A stretch of 64,000 nucleotides of DNA, taken from IMG/VR virus record IMGVR_UViG_3300047548_000314, positions 1-64,000 of that record, one strand, 5' to 3'. Below are positions 1 to 7,035 of this stretch, one piece after another (the stretch's first letter is position 1; every line of letters begins with the position of its first letter). A program made the position numbers and the translations under genes. The notes below the pieces were generated by a model. It did no database searches, was not told the origin of the DNA, and saw only the letters and a program-made list of their open reading frames with translations. The DNA comes from a virus.

Positions 1-81
1 ACCTGTCCACATTGCGGCAAGACTGGTCAAAAGGCGGCGATGTATCGGTTCCACTTCAATAAGTGTAGGTCAAAGCCCTAG
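1..81 (+). CDS. HNH homing endonuclease, C-terminal fragment
   Basis: The window opens inside a plus-strand gene; only the last 26 codons are present. They encode CPHCGK-x-G followed by a His and a final Cys (YRFHFNKC), the same zinc-finger-like tail that ends the HNH endonucleases at 26245 and 61525 (CPHCGKIGKG and CEHCGTSGKG). The tail probably binds DNA. The catalytic part lies to the left of the window. Its stop overlaps the tail of the convergent gene on the other strand by four bases. Confidence 0.75.
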   Translation, partial: TCPHCGKTGQKAAMYRFHFNKCRSKP

Positions 82-491
82 TTTCTTCGCATTTTTGCGA
101 TATCTTCGGCATCCTGCCTAGACGATACTGGTTGCAGACACGACTTGTGTAGCACGGCAACACCTATAATCTTAGTACCGGTATAGACATTTTCCTTACG
201 AGCAAAACCAACACCGACACCAATGCCGCTCTCATACTTAGGAGCCTGGCGGACAAAGGTTGTAGCCTTCATAGGCTCCTTAATAATACCACCGAGCTTG
301 GGCTTATACTTGCCCTGACGATATGCAATATATTCGTCAAGCGTTTTGGGCTTGAGACCATACTTCTTCATCTGCTTGTTGTAATCATTAAGCTCCATAG
401 CCATCTTGTGATATTGGCTATCGGACAGTTTCTTCCTACGCTTACTAGTAGAAAGCGTGGTGAACTGGGGACCTAAAAGATGCATAGTCAT
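78..491 (-). CDS. Conserved hypothetical protein, 137 aa
   Basis: The product is basic and hydrophilic, with a Lys/Arg-rich stretch near residues 17-21 and a Gly-rich stretch (GIGVGVGF) near residue 90. No catalytic motif or membrane segment is visible. An AAGGAGA Shine-Dalgarno supports the start. A possible weak sigma-70 promoter (TTGACA at 537-542) lies upstream. It is the last gene of this minus-strand run and converges on the endonuclease fragment. Function unknown. Confidence 0.75.
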   Translation of the reverse strand: MTMHLLGPQFTTLSTSKRRKKLSDSQYHKMAMELNDYNKQMKKYGLKPKTLDEYIAYRQGKYKPKLGGIIKEPMKATTFVRQAPKYESGIGVGVGFARKENVYTGTKIIGVAVLHKSCLQPVSSRQDAEDIAKMRRN

Positions 492-524
492 AGAATGTCT
501 CCTTACAATTACTCTTGTAACATA

Positions 525-887
525 TTATGAGGAGATTGTCAACTGATAAATTGTCCCAACCGTAGATCGGCTCACTCGTCTGGAAGTATGTTTCTTGGCA
601 TACTCAAGATATGCCTCCGCGTCTTCACGCTTACTAAACAGATAGTGATCATTATGGTGTGCGTCTATATTGCAGTCACCCAAAAAGCATTGTGTCTCAT
701 ATTTGCCATCTTTGTCTGTATAATCAAATGCTCTAAATCTATCTATGTTATGCAGGTTGTGAACATTTGCCATTTCAGTCAAGAATGAGTTTGGTCCCAA
801 ACCATGAACCAAATATAATGTCTGCCCAAGAAAAGCAAACAACAGTTCCTTGTCAGTGGTGATAGCACCTTTGGGAACGTTATTCAT
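525..887 (-). CDS. Hypothetical protein, 120 aa
   Basis: The soluble product has a His-rich middle (DAHHNDHYLF) and a helical C-terminal half. It is not recognised. The start ATG overlaps the last codons of the upstream gene (GATGAATAA), so translation is probably coupled. It belongs to the run of small overlapping accessory genes at 0.5-2.2 kb, which in T4-like phages typically carries early host-takeover functions. That role is inferred from position only. Confidence 0.7.
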   Translation of the reverse strand: MNNVPKGAITTDKELLFAFLGQTLYLVHGLGPNSFLTEMANVHNLHNIDRFRAFDYTDKDGKYETQCFLGDCNIDAHHNDHYLFSKREDAEAYLEYAKKHTSRRVSRSTVGTIYQLTISS

Positions 888-1086
888 CTTTTAGCTTCTT
901 CCACATATATTCACGTTCGCAGTACCATTCATCTTCATGCCCTGCCCAGTCATGCCAGCGAACTCTCCAAGCCTTCTTGAACCATATTGATTCTCCGGAT
1001 TTTTTGCACCTGCGAGGTAATAGGCATAACAATTTGTCTTGCTGCTCATGAAACCAATATGGACCATCGTCAAGTAAAGGTGCCAT
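880..1086 (-). CDS. Hypothetical protein, 68 aa, Trp-rich
   Basis: The ATG at 1086 (MAPLLDDGPYW) is chosen over the ATG at 1110 because AGGAGA lies seven bases before it. The start overlaps the stop of the preceding gene as TAATG. The product is small and rich in Trp, Cys and charged residues, with no recognised domain. A competing frame at 891-1073 has no comparable ribosome site and looks like a shadow. Confidence 0.65.
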   Translation of the reverse strand: MAPLLDDGPYWFHEQQDKLLCLLPRRCKKSGESIWFKKAWRVRWHDWAGHEDEWYCEREYMWKKLKDE

Positions 1087-1322
1087 TATAATTCTCCTGC
1101 CAATCCGCAATAACCGTGTTCACCTGTATAATCAGGAACTGGCTTACCGTTCGCTACAAATTCAATCAATGGATCTTTAACCCATCTCCACATCATACAG
1201 TCACTTGCGATACAACGGCAATGCCCAATGTTGCTTCTATTGTCAGTACGATTGAATGAACCATTAGAATGATATACTCTTGAATGGGGACACCACCGTT
1301 CTCTGGCTTCTTCTTCTGTCAC
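1086..1322 (-). CDS. Cys-rich small protein with CIASDCMMWRW motif
   Basis: The product has about 78 residues. It has a CPHSR site near the N-terminus, a central C-x-C-x4-C-MMWRW motif and a C-terminal GYCGLAG. Small phage proteins with this cysteine pattern are common and have no assigned function; metal binding is plausible. The start is taken as GTG 1322, because GAGGTG lies just before it inside the last codons of the preceding gene. GTG 1328 is an in-frame alternative. Confidence 0.7.
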   Translation of the reverse strand: MTEEEARERWCPHSRVYHSNGSFNRTDNRSNIGHCRCIASDCMMWRWVKDPLIEFVANGKPVPDYTGEHGYCGLAGEL

Positions 1323-1552
1323 GACCACCTCAAGATAAAGAAAGTAAGGTCTTCGGGACTCTTAAACACGACACGACACTTATCAGTCATACCTTTTGTT
1401 CTATAAGTAGCATATGGTTTCAGTGCTATTTCACGATCAATGTTACTCTTGACTTCCCTAATAAAGTTTAACCACCATTGAGGAACATCTATCTCACATT
1501 CGCCATTCATCCTAATCCAATACCAAGTTTTGAGATTGTAGGAAAGTTTCAC
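1319..1552 (-). CDS. Small paralogue ending FxLRWS, member 2 (77 aa)
   Basis: This belongs to a family of small proteins found in three clusters in the window (1.3-1.8, 21.1-22.6 and 41.2-41.7 kb). Members share an acidic residue cluster, then an aromatic strand and a C-terminal F-x-LRWS-like end; here it is DLTFFILRWS. The GTG start overlaps the stop of the neighbouring member (GTGA), with GAGGT as ribosome site. The codons for the final RWS and stop contain the ribosome site and GTG start of the next gene. Function unknown. Confidence 0.75.
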   Translation of the reverse strand: MKLSYNLKTWYWIRMNGECEIDVPQWWLNFIREVKSNIDREIALKPYATYRTKGMTDKCRVVFKSPEDLTFFILRWS

Positions 1553-1785
1553 GAGTACCTCAACACAAAAAGAGTATAATCTTGTTCACTGTTAAAGTCA
1601 ATAGCAATACCAGTGCGATGAGGCAAGGTCCTAGCCTTATGAGGAAATTTACGATTCCAAGTATCTACCCAATTACCTTGCCAACTTGTTATCTGCTGAT
1701 AATTCCATTCAGCTAATTCATCGTGGCAATTTTTCCACCACTTTGGGCGTTCATCAAACTTAACGGGAAGAATATATGTATACAT
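1549..1785 (-). CDS. Small paralogue ending FxLRWS, member 1 (78 aa)
   Basis: A Trp-rich N-terminal half (DERPKWWKNCHDE) is followed by the family C-terminus YTLFVLRYS. The N-terminal RPKWW and the central Trp-x-Lys pattern resemble the member at 22331-22567 (RPKWFRDKY). The ATG overlaps the stop of the SWIM-finger gene as TAATG, so the two are likely translated together. Fold and function are unknown. Confidence 0.75.
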   Translation of the reverse strand: MYTYILPVKFDERPKWWKNCHDELAEWNYQQITSWQGNWVDTWNRKFPHKARTLPHRTGIAIDFNSEQDYTLFVLRYS

Positions 1786-2174
1786 TATGCCAGAACCTCT
1801 TGAACGTGCTTACAAGTCTTGCGAAAACCATATCCCGGGCAAGTGCAAGTAGCCTTACCATTCTCCTTAGTCACGATATAGGTATTACCCTTACTACCCT
1901 GAACAGTGATAGTTTCACGATTGCTCTTGACAGGAGTATATTCAACAGTAGCGTCATTGACTGCTACGATACGCTTCATATTGATACGACGAAAGGGGAA
2001 CTTGGGATTGCCAGTCGTGATGCCAATCTCGTCATTTTCAAAATACTTTTCACGCATAATGGTGCCAGTATATTCCTCAAACTCGGGACCTACATAACCA
2101 TTTGCATAACGATCACGAACATCGTAAAGCGCATTGCGAACCTTGATCGTGACAGTCTGACCTACAGTGAGCAT
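1785..2174 (-). CDS. SWIM-type zinc-finger protein, 129 aa
   Basis: The C-terminus carries the SWIM signature C-x-C-xn-C-x-H: C110, C112, C121 and H123 (ATCTCPGYGFRKTCKH). SWIM fingers are known zinc-binding DNA- or protein-binding modules. The N-terminal two thirds is beta-rich and not recognised. The gene follows a strong sigma-70 promoter at 2205-2233 and leads the minus-strand run down to 1.1 kb, so it is probably early. Whether it binds nucleic acid is inferred. Confidence 0.8.
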   Translation of the reverse strand: MLTVGQTVTIKVRNALYDVRDRYANGYVGPEFEEYTGTIMREKYFENDEIGITTGNPKFPFRRINMKRIVAVNDATVEYTPVKSNRETITVQGSKGNTYIVTKENGKATCTCPGYGFRKTCKHVQEVLA

Positions 2175-2204
2175 AACAAAACCTCGTTCTGAACTTATAG
2201 ATTC

Positions 2205-2233
2205 ACTATATGCCCAAAACGAGGTAATGTCAA
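2205..2233 (-). promoter_or_regulatory. Sigma-70-like promoter for the SWIM gene
   Basis: TTGACA (2228-2233) and TATAGT (2205-2210) are separated by 17 bp. The start codon of the SWIM-finger gene is 31 bp downstream of the -10 box. Confidence 0.75.
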
Positions 2234-2913
2234 CCTTTATTTTGTAAAAATCTTTGGTAGTTGTCTAATTTTCCATAGTCTTTGAGACCTTTTCGCAATA
2301 TCTCTTTTATGCCTGATTGACCACCGAATTCAGCAAATAGTTGGTTTTGATCTAACTCAGGAACAATGTCTGCAATCCATTCGATTAAGGTATCCCAGTT
2401 GTTATGTTCAAGCACAGCAGCAATGATATCAAACGCTTCTTCCGATATTAGATAGAACAATTCGTCCATCACTTTTGCGCGTTCTTCGTCACTAAAATGT
2501 TGTGTTGGTTCTTCCGAACTCTTGGGAACAAAAGTTTTTTCGGGATTGACAACGGTAAAAGCAGAATCAGGGATAGAACGAAGCCACTTGCGAAGTGAAG
2601 GGATGTTGCTACCTTCATATCCTTTGTGGCTAAGCAATTCGTATAACCGAATAGTTTCGCCTACCCGATTATAAATCACTATTACCAAACCATCTTTTAA
2701 ATTAATGTGAGCGTGACTATAGCCAGCTAAAGGATCGCCAGTAAAAGGTTTGTCTCTTTTACCAAACTTTCTACCTTCCAATTTAGCATCACAGAATGCT
2801 AACATTTCCTCAGGAAGATCAGGATATTTTTTAATAAACCGGGTATAGTTGCTTGCAAACTTAGGAGTTATTGCAAATGCGTTAGGCTTAGCAACTATTT
2901 CAAATAAGCGCAT
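2230..2913 (-). CDS. Protein with RelE/YafQ-like N-terminal region, 227 aa
   Basis: Residues 20-100 resemble the compact toxin fold of RelE/YafQ mRNA interferases: a basic KFGKRDKPFTG segment, then AHINLKDGLVIVIYNRVGETIRLYELLSHKGY, which matches the strand and tail pattern of that family. The remaining 120 residues are acidic and helical and not recognised. The first residues (MRLFEIVAK) resemble the N-terminal peptide of the putative head proteins at 54-64 kb. Its ATG overlaps the preceding stop as TGATG. A toxin-like nuclease role is inferred. Confidence 0.5.
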   Translation of the reverse strand: MRLFEIVAKPNAFAITPKFASNYTRFIKKYPDLPEEMLAFCDAKLEGRKFGKRDKPFTGDPLAGYSHAHINLKDGLVIVIYNRVGETIRLYELLSHKGYEGSNIPSLRKWLRSIPDSAFTVVNPEKTFVPKSSEEPTQHFSDEERAKVMDELFYLISEEAFDIIAAVLEHNNWDTLIEWIADIVPELDQNQLFAEFGGQSGIKEILRKGLKDYGKLDNYQRFLQNKG

Positions 2914-3095
2914 CAGTAGGTATGACCATACTTCTTTGCAACGCTTTCGGGCATGTCAATGAGTTTCCCATTATACCAAACATACACATTCTTTTCAACT
3001 GGCTGTTCTTCACCAGATTCACGCAGCATAAGAAGCTTCTGGCGCGCCCTTTCATTGAGAGCTTTGAGTTTTTCGCGCTTTTCTTCGGGAGTCAT
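2913..3095 (-). CDS. Hypothetical protein, 60 aa
   Basis: The frame is open from 3152, but a late-promoter sequence (3124-3131) lies inside that extension, so the ATG at 3095 (MTPEEKREK) is preferred; AGAAAGA serves as ribosome site. The product has a basic helical first half and a short beta-like tail. It is not recognised. It is coupled to the RelE-like gene by TGATG. Confidence 0.65.
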   Translation of the reverse strand: MTPEEKREKLKALNERARQKLLMLRESGEEQPVEKNVYVWYNGKLIDMPESVAKKYGHTY

Positions 3096-3123
3096 ATACA
3101 TTCTTTCTGTGATTAATAATGTA

Positions 3124-3131
3124 TATTTATC
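3124..3131 (-). promoter_or_regulatory. T4-type late promoter GATAAATA
   Basis: GATAAATA reads toward the 60-aa gene at 3095 and the RelE-like gene. It matches the T4 late -10 consensus TATAAATA except at the first base. Confidence 0.55.
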
Positions 3132-3162
3132 ACGATTTGCCCATTCTGTCAACCAAAAACTG

Positions 3163-3363
3163 TTACTTTTCTAGACAAACATACTTGCGAGGAGCATCAT
3201 ACTTCATATTGAATTCAAGGACCTCCTTCAACACATCACGGGGTAATGTATTATATGGATCAAGTCTTTGCTGATATACCTGCCGAATAGCGTTCTCACA
3301 CTGATTCTTGGTGTTAAAGTCACCCAAAACGGTGTTGGTTAATAGTGCAACAAGAACAAACAT
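3163..3363 (-). CDS. Small exported protein, 66 aa
   Basis: The N-terminus (MFVLVALLTNTVLGD) is a short hydrophobic stretch that could be a signal peptide or anchor. The rest is hydrophilic, with two cysteines (C24 and C63) that could form a disulfide. AAGGAA precedes the ATG. It lies among other short envelope-type proteins, including a lipoprotein upstream. Periplasmic location is inferred; function unknown. Confidence 0.65.
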   Translation of the reverse strand: MFVLVALLTNTVLGDFNTKNQCENAIRQVYQQRLDPYNTLPRDVLKEVLEFNMKYDAPRKYVCLEK

Positions 3364-3380
3364 AAGTGTTTCCTTAAGAT

Positions 3381-3551
3381 TTAAACTGTCTTTTTATCAA
3401 CAGTGTCATAAATGAACGAACGATAAAATTCATCGTTGGGCGTAGACGGCTTAAGATATAGGTGCTTAAGCATATCAATGTTGTTGGAACTGGCTCTCAC
3501 TGTATAATCAGTGTGTTCGCTATCATTCCAAAGTCGTAGTTCATAACGCAT
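3381..3551 (-). CDS. Hypothetical protein, 56 aa
   Basis: This short frame begins MRYELRLWND and ends DTVDKKTV. AGGAG lies nine bases before the ATG. It fills the gap between two exported-protein genes with the same orientation and spacing, which supports its reality. No motif is recognised. Confidence 0.65.
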   Translation of the reverse strand: MRYELRLWNDSEHTDYTVRASSNNIDMLKHLYLKPSTPNDEFYRSFIYDTVDKKTV

Positions 3552-3562
3552 TATATAATCTC

Positions 3563-3775
3563 CTAGCAGTTATATGGCTTACCATCTGTCTTTAGATGGG
3601 GGGTAATTGATCCGCCATATGAATTTGTCATATAGATATATTCAACGTGGTCGCGACACACCAAAATTGCGTCATTAACTCGCGCTTGAAGTGAGTCTTG
3701 AGCTTTACCACAGCCGGTAAGCAATAGCGGAATGATTGCTGCAACTGAAAGCGTGATAATACAAGATAGCTTCAT
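3563..3775 (-). CDS. Small lipoprotein, 70 aa
   Basis: The sequence starts MKLSC and has a hydrophobic core ending in the lipobox LLTGC, so the mature protein would begin at C22 and be lipid-modified. The mature part is about 49 residues, with two more cysteines (C40 and the last residue). Phage lipoproteins of this kind are known to block superinfection, for example by masking receptors. That role is possible here but unproven. Confidence 0.75.
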   Translation of the reverse strand: MKLSCIITLSVAAIIPLLLTGCGKAQDSLQARVNDAILVCRDHVEYIYMTNSYGGSITPHLKTDGKPYNC

Positions 3776-3787
3776 TATACAATCACC

Positions 3788-3979
3788 TTAACGAAAACGG
3801 TAGGGGAAAACAAGCTGTTCGTCAATATAGACGGTCTTGCCATCACTGGTGCGAATGATGATATCCTGAATATATTCCTCAGGATCGTCAGTACGAGCAA
3901 CGAACGAACCAATAACCTGAGTCATATCGCCGCGGTCGTTATGAACCCAACCTTCAACAATGTCACCAACCTGAAACAT
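3788..3979 (-). CDS. Hypothetical beta-rich protein, 63 aa
   Basis: The product starts MFQVGDIVEGWV and alternates short hydrophobic strands with acidic turns, which suggests a small beta-barrel such as an SH3- or OB-like fold. It follows a sigma-70 promoter and a ribosome site (AGGAGA). It heads the envelope-protein run at 3.2-4.0 kb. Function unknown. Confidence 0.7.
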   Translation of the reverse strand: MFQVGDIVEGWVHNDRGDMTQVIGSFVARTDDPEEYIQDIIIRTSDGKTVYIDEQLVFPYRFR

Positions 3980-4009
3980 AACAATCTCCTGTCTGTTGAA
4001 TATAGATTA

Positions 4010-4038
4010 ACACTATACTATTTTTAGTATATTGTCAA
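4010..4038 (-). promoter_or_regulatory. Sigma-70-like promoter
   Basis: TTGACA (4033-4038), a 17 bp spacer and TAGTGT (4010-4015). A TATAGT two bases over (4012-4017) would give a 15 bp spacer. It serves the gene at 3979. Confidence 0.6.
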
Positions 4039-4043
4039 CCTTT

Positions 4044-4742
4044 TTAGTGCCTAAAATAACGCGGTTCGCCCCTAGTATACCTAGCTGGAACATCGCCCTT
4101 GATAATTTCAAAGAGCCGTTTCTTTTCAAGTCCTAACCAGTCACTGGCGAAAAACTTAACTTCATACCCATATCGGGTACCATCACCGCTTCCACCACCA
4201 CCGGTATTAACGCCAATCTGTTTGAACATATCGCTAGTGGACAAGACAAAGTTGTGACTGACCTGAAACTCAATACGACCTTCCCAACCAGGATATCCAG
4301 TTGGCTTATCTTTTTCTCTGCCCCAGTTAGTTAGACCATTACGAGGACAGCTATGACTGTTACTAACATTATCATTCCAGCGAACATCAAGATAAGTGAT
4401 CTTCACCCAAAACTTCTCACGAAGATGTTCTCTACGCTCACCCCAACGATCACGACCATTTTGGATAACACCATCAAACAGGAATTCTGGATGAGTCTCA
4501 ATCCAATCAACAATCTTTTCAAAAGATGGCTGATTGATAAGCTCTTGAAAGATACGATCACGAATGTTGTCACGGATCTGGCGATGAATACGATCTTCAC
4601 GAAGAATACGAAGATGATTCACATAACCCTTCTTGGTACCGAAAACCTCTCCGGTCCAAGGACAACGAAATGCAGTGGCAATCTTGGCATCATCAACGGG
4701 GATGATTGCACCATTGTGCTTATATGCTTTAATTTTGGGCAT
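4044..4742 (-). CDS. Hypothetical protein with C2H2-like N-terminal site, 232 aa
   Basis: Residues 26-45 (FRCPWTGEVFGTKKGYVNHL) look like a degenerate zinc finger, with one Cys and a His in the expected places. The middle is basic and helical; the C-terminal half has aromatic and Gly-rich strands (NTGGGGSGDG). Nothing identifies an enzyme. The start overlaps the end of the 56-aa gene upstream by 14 bases, and both share the cassette promoter at 4925. Confidence 0.65.
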   Translation of the reverse strand: MPKIKAYKHNGAIIPVDDAKIATAFRCPWTGEVFGTKKGYVNHLRILREDRIHRQIRDNIRDRIFQELINQPSFEKIVDWIETHPEFLFDGVIQNGRDRWGERREHLREKFWVKITYLDVRWNDNVSNSHSCPRNGLTNWGREKDKPTGYPGWEGRIEFQVSHNFVLSTSDMFKQIGVNTGGGGSGDGTRYGYEVKFFASDWLGLEKKRLFEIIKGDVPARYTRGEPRYFRH

Positions 4743-4899
4743 TAGTCGGTCTTTCTACTGCAGGATCGCTATCAGCTACACCTTCTTCATAACCGGCTTC
4801 CCAAGCTTGACGAGCAATAGACTCGTAACGCCAAGGATCGTCATTGCTGTAATGAAACTGCGGAACAATTTCCTGCTGGAACCATTCATCAAAGGTCAT
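4729..4899 (-). CDS. Hypothetical acidic protein, 56 aa
   Basis: This short frame reads MTFDEWFQQEIVPQFHYSND and continues to VERPTNAQN. AAGGAGA precedes the ATG and a strong promoter cassette lies just upstream. Its end overlaps the start of the 232-aa gene. The DEWF and AWEAGYEEG patterns recur in short early phage proteins, but no function is known. Confidence 0.7.
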   Translation of the reverse strand: MTFDEWFQQEIVPQFHYSNDDPWRYESIARQAWEAGYEEGVADSDPAVERPTNAQN

Positions 4900-4924
4900 A
4901 TCACTATCTCCTTGCTATATATTT

Positions 4925-4953
4925 GTTATAGCATTTTGGGTAAACAATGTCAA
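4925..4953 (-). promoter_or_regulatory. Early promoter, cassette copy 1
   Basis: TTGACA (4948-4953), 17 bp, TATAAC (4925-4930). It lies in a 36-base block (4908-4943) repeated identically at 10473-10508 and 23226-23261. The block also has a GCTATA/TATAGC inverted repeat over the -10 region. Confidence 0.85.
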
Positions 4954-4990
4954 CCGTTAATTTACCTAAGGTAAACAGGAAGTTTAAAAA

Positions 4991-5062
4991 GATAAATAAA
5001 AGTGTAGTTCGCGGATCTGGACAATCCCAACTACTCTAAGAGCTAAAGAGGAGCTATCAGCA
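4991..5062 (+). promoter_or_regulatory. Homing-endonuclease leader, copy 1
   Basis: Late promoter GATAAATA (4991-4998). Five bases later, stem GTAGTT (5004-5009) pairs with AACTAC (5029-5034), enclosing GGA (5013-5015)/TCC (5025-5027). A second stem AGCT (5041-5044)/AGCT (5052-5055) has a 7-base loop holding the purine-rich ribosome site. ATG is at 5063. Confidence 0.85.
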
Positions 5063-5671
5063 ATGAATATTTATTACGTATACGCCTACCTAAGATCAAA
5101 AGACTCTAAAACTGCTAAAGCAGGAACTCCATATTATATTGGTAAGGGTAAGGGAAATCGCATACGTAAAAAACACTCTGTTCCCGTGCCTGATGATCCC
5201 GTATATATAGTGTTTCTTGAGCGGAACCTCACTGAAATAGGGGCCCTTGCCTTAGAGAGAAGAATGATTAAGTGGCACGGTCGTAAAGATAAGGGAACTG
5301 GAATTTTACATAATAAAACAGATGGAGGACAAGGGTTCAGCGGCGTCAAGAGAAATCCAAACACGACAAACAAAATCCTTGAAACTCGTAAGAAAAACGG
5401 AACCTGGTCAACTATAACTCCTGAATCTATTGCAAAAAGAACAGCTACTAGGAAGTTAAACGGTTATCGTTTTACAGTGGAGTCCGAAAGAAGAATGAGA
5501 GAAACAAAGATTAAAAACGGAACCTACAATTCAAACTCACCTGAATCCACTGCTAAGCGAATAGCTACCAGGAGAAAAAAAGGCAACTATAAACAAACAC
5601 CTGAATCTATTGCTAAAATGTTAGAAACAAAAAGGCGCAATAAAGAATTAAGAGTTTTGGGTATTACTTGA
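5063..5671 (+). CDS. GIY-YIG homing endonuclease, 202 aa
   Basis: The N-terminal nuclease core has the GIY-type motif YYVYAYLR and then [11 protein letters not shown], the family's two-strand signature, with the catalytic-region Arg/Glu helix around [15 protein letters not shown]. Residues from about 105 on are repeats of the NUMOD3 type ([38 protein letters not shown]) that bind DNA. It is free-standing, on the strand opposite its neighbours, and ends 24 bases inside the convergent membrane-protein gene. Expression is expected late, from the leader at 4991. Confidence 0.9.
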   Translation: MNIYYVYAYLRSKDSKTAKAGTPYYIGKGKGNRIRKKHSVPVPDDPVYIVFLERNLTEIGALALERRMIKWHGRKDKGTGILHNKTDGGQGFSGVKRNPNTTNKILETRKKNGTWSTITPESIAKRTATRKLNGYRFTVESERRMRETKIKNGTYNSNSPESTAKRIATRRKKGNYKQTPESIAKMLETKRRNKELRVLGIT

Positions 5672-5863
5672 CTTAAATAGTATCCCGAACAAAATCAAAA
5701 GGCCCCACGCTTGTAGCCATCCAATTTCCTTAATACCAGGAATAGCAGCAACTAGACAGATATTCCAAAGCCACATAACCGGCAGACTCATAATCAACCC
5801 AATGATTACGATTGCGAGAATTCCAAGAACTGCAATACCAAATATTGCACCAACCTTATCCAT
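5648..5863 (-). CDS. Small membrane protein, 71 aa
   Basis: The product begins MDKVGAIFG and has two hydrophobic segments (about residues 7-35 and 48-64) separated by a short polar loop. Small two-segment proteins with this LPVMWLWN pattern are frequent in phages and of unknown role. ATG 5863 has AAAGG upstream; an in-frame ATG at 5926 overlaps the previous stop (ATGA) and would add 21 residues. Confidence 0.7.
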   Translation of the reverse strand: MDKVGAIFGIAVLGILAIVIIGLIMSLPVMWLWNICLVAAIPGIKEIGWLQAWGLLILFGILFKSSNTQNS

Positions 5864-5922
5864 TACATTACCTTTCTCAATTGTAGTTTTTTGCGTGACC
5901 CCGCCGGGAATCTTATAGTGTA

Positions 5923-6099
5923 TCATTGAACAATCTCAAAATTATCATTCAGCCAACGCTTATCGCCGGTCTTAACGCTTTCAATCCACAGCATAGTGGG
6001 CTTGGGAGTAAGTGAGGATTCGATCACTCGCCATTCGTCACCGTGTTCATTAATTCGGTTCTTACCGTGTTTGGTAATACCCTTAAGTTTGATAATCAT
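5923..6099 (-). CDS. Hypothetical protein, 58 aa
   Basis: The frame reads MIIKLKGITKHGKNRINEHG and ends NDNFEIVQ. The ATG overlaps the stop of the preceding gene (ATGA) and its own stop overlaps the next open frame the same way, which argues for translation. It is predicted soluble and basic, with no motif. Function unknown. Confidence 0.65.
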   Translation of the reverse strand: MIIKLKGITKHGKNRINEHGDEWRVIESSLTPKPTMLWIESVKTGDKRWLNDNFEIVQ

Positions 6100-6290
6100 A
6101 CTAGATGTTTATACTCTTCTGGCATGGTCTTGTCAACCAACTCTTGCAGTAAATGTTTACGATCAAAGAAATTATCCTCATAATATACACGAGAATATTC
6201 TTCCTGAATCATCTTGAAAACATCTTCAAGCTTATGCTTGAACATTTTCTTGCGAATATAATTGCGAACAATGTTTTCACGAATACTCAC
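6096..6290 (-). CDS. Hypothetical helical protein, 64 aa
   Basis: The product (MSIRENIVRNYIRKKMFKHK) is helical and highly charged. It overlaps its neighbours by four bases on both sides and sits in a run of four similarly small genes. No motif is recognised. Confidence 0.6.
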   Translation of the reverse strand: MSIRENIVRNYIRKKMFKHKLEDVFKMIQEEYSRVYYEDNFFDRKHLLQELVDKTMPEEYKHLV

Positions 6291-6472
6291 TTTGCTACCC
6301 TCCGCTCAATTAGCATACTGCAAGCGGTATTTTCATCGGGCCAAAAGTGAGTGCATTCGCCGTTCTTTTGATACTTTAAAAATTCAATGAGAACATCGCC
6401 AAGAGAATTGTAGCGTTCTTTAGCCATCTTGTTGACTATACGCAATGCGTGATTAGTATCAGTTACCATCAT
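6287..6472 (-). CDS. Hypothetical protein, 61 aa
   Basis: The start is set at the double ATG (6472/6469), because AAGGAGAAT lies directly before it inside the end of the upstream gene; the open frame extends to 6505 without a ribosome site. The product starts MMVTDTNHALRIVNKM and is mixed alpha/beta. Function unknown. Confidence 0.6.
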   Translation of the reverse strand: MMVTDTNHALRIVNKMAKERYNSLGDVLIEFLKYQKNGECTHFWPDENTACSMLIERRVAK

Positions 6473-6662
6473 TATTCTCCTTGCGAAGCTTAACGCGATA
6501 CTCAATCTCCTTACGAACCTCAGGAAACTGAATCATCAGTGTGTTTAGAGTGGACTCAAAGTATCCAGCAGAGTATGCAAACTTCGATTCTGTTGGCACG
6601 GATGCAGTGTCAATGAGATAATTAAGTAACTCATAGTTGGACATAACACTAACATCAGTCAT
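6459..6662 (-). CDS. Hypothetical protein, 67 aa
   Basis: The ATG at 6662 (MTDVSVMSNYELLNYLID) follows the stop of the 91-aa gene by one base and is preferred over the frame's far upstream ATG, which lies deep inside that gene. The product is acidic then basic and helical. No domain is recognised. Confidence 0.6.
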   Translation of the reverse strand: MTDVSVMSNYELLNYLIDTASVPTESKFAYSAGYFESTLNTLMIQFPEVRKEIEYRVKLRKENNDGN

Positions 6663-6663
6663 C

Positions 6664-6939
6664 TTACATACTCCAGTAGGATTCGGAATCGGGACGGCAG
6701 CTCCAAGGAGTGTCAGCAGCGATACGCACATCCTTGCCACTCATTAGACTCTTGACAGTGATATACTTTTCAGCATATTCAATGCGAAACTGCGAAGAAG
6801 GATAACCGCTATTACGAAGCTCATTGACTTCACGATCCATTGCAGCATCGTTGGGACGATTATAATCGTAGGAGCCTACGAAACGCTCACCATTCTTGCA
6901 ACGACGATCAAGACGATAAATCTTAAGAGTATATTCCAT
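6664..6939 (-). CDS. Hypothetical protein, 91 aa
   Basis: The start at 6939 (MEYTLKIYRLDRR) has CGGAGA seven bases upstream. The middle (DREVNELRNSGYPSSQFRIEYAEK) resembles the C-terminal half of the 63-aa protein at 11874 (EDEVRMLRSRFPDYNGWKIEW), so the two may be distant paralogues. Function unknown. Confidence 0.65.
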   Translation of the reverse strand: MEYTLKIYRLDRRCKNGERFVGSYDYNRPNDAAMDREVNELRNSGYPSSQFRIEYAEKYITVKSLMSGKDVRIAADTPWSCRPDSESYWSM

Positions 6940-6967
6940 TTCGTATCTCCGTTTCATCAGCTTATAA

Positions 6968-6996
6968 TTTACTATAGACAAAAAGGTACCCGAAGT
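6968..6996 (-). promoter_or_regulatory. Sigma-70-like promoter
   Basis: TTGACT followed after 17 bp by TATAGT lies just upstream of the 91-aa gene and the small-gene run ending at 5.6 kb. Confidence 0.65.
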
Positions 6997-7035
6997 CAAC
7001 CAAAAAGTGACCTCGGGTACAAGTTTTTTTACTAA

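Noticed and set aside
891-1073. A second frame, 60 codons, overlapping the gene at 880-1086
   Set aside because: It has no ribosome site comparable to AGGAGA of the chosen frame and breaks the TAATG coupling.
4991-5671. Possible group I introns hosting the endonucleases
   Set aside because: The endonuclease genes sit between complete genes, no flanking exon halves are seen, and no group I core was recognised; they look free-standing.
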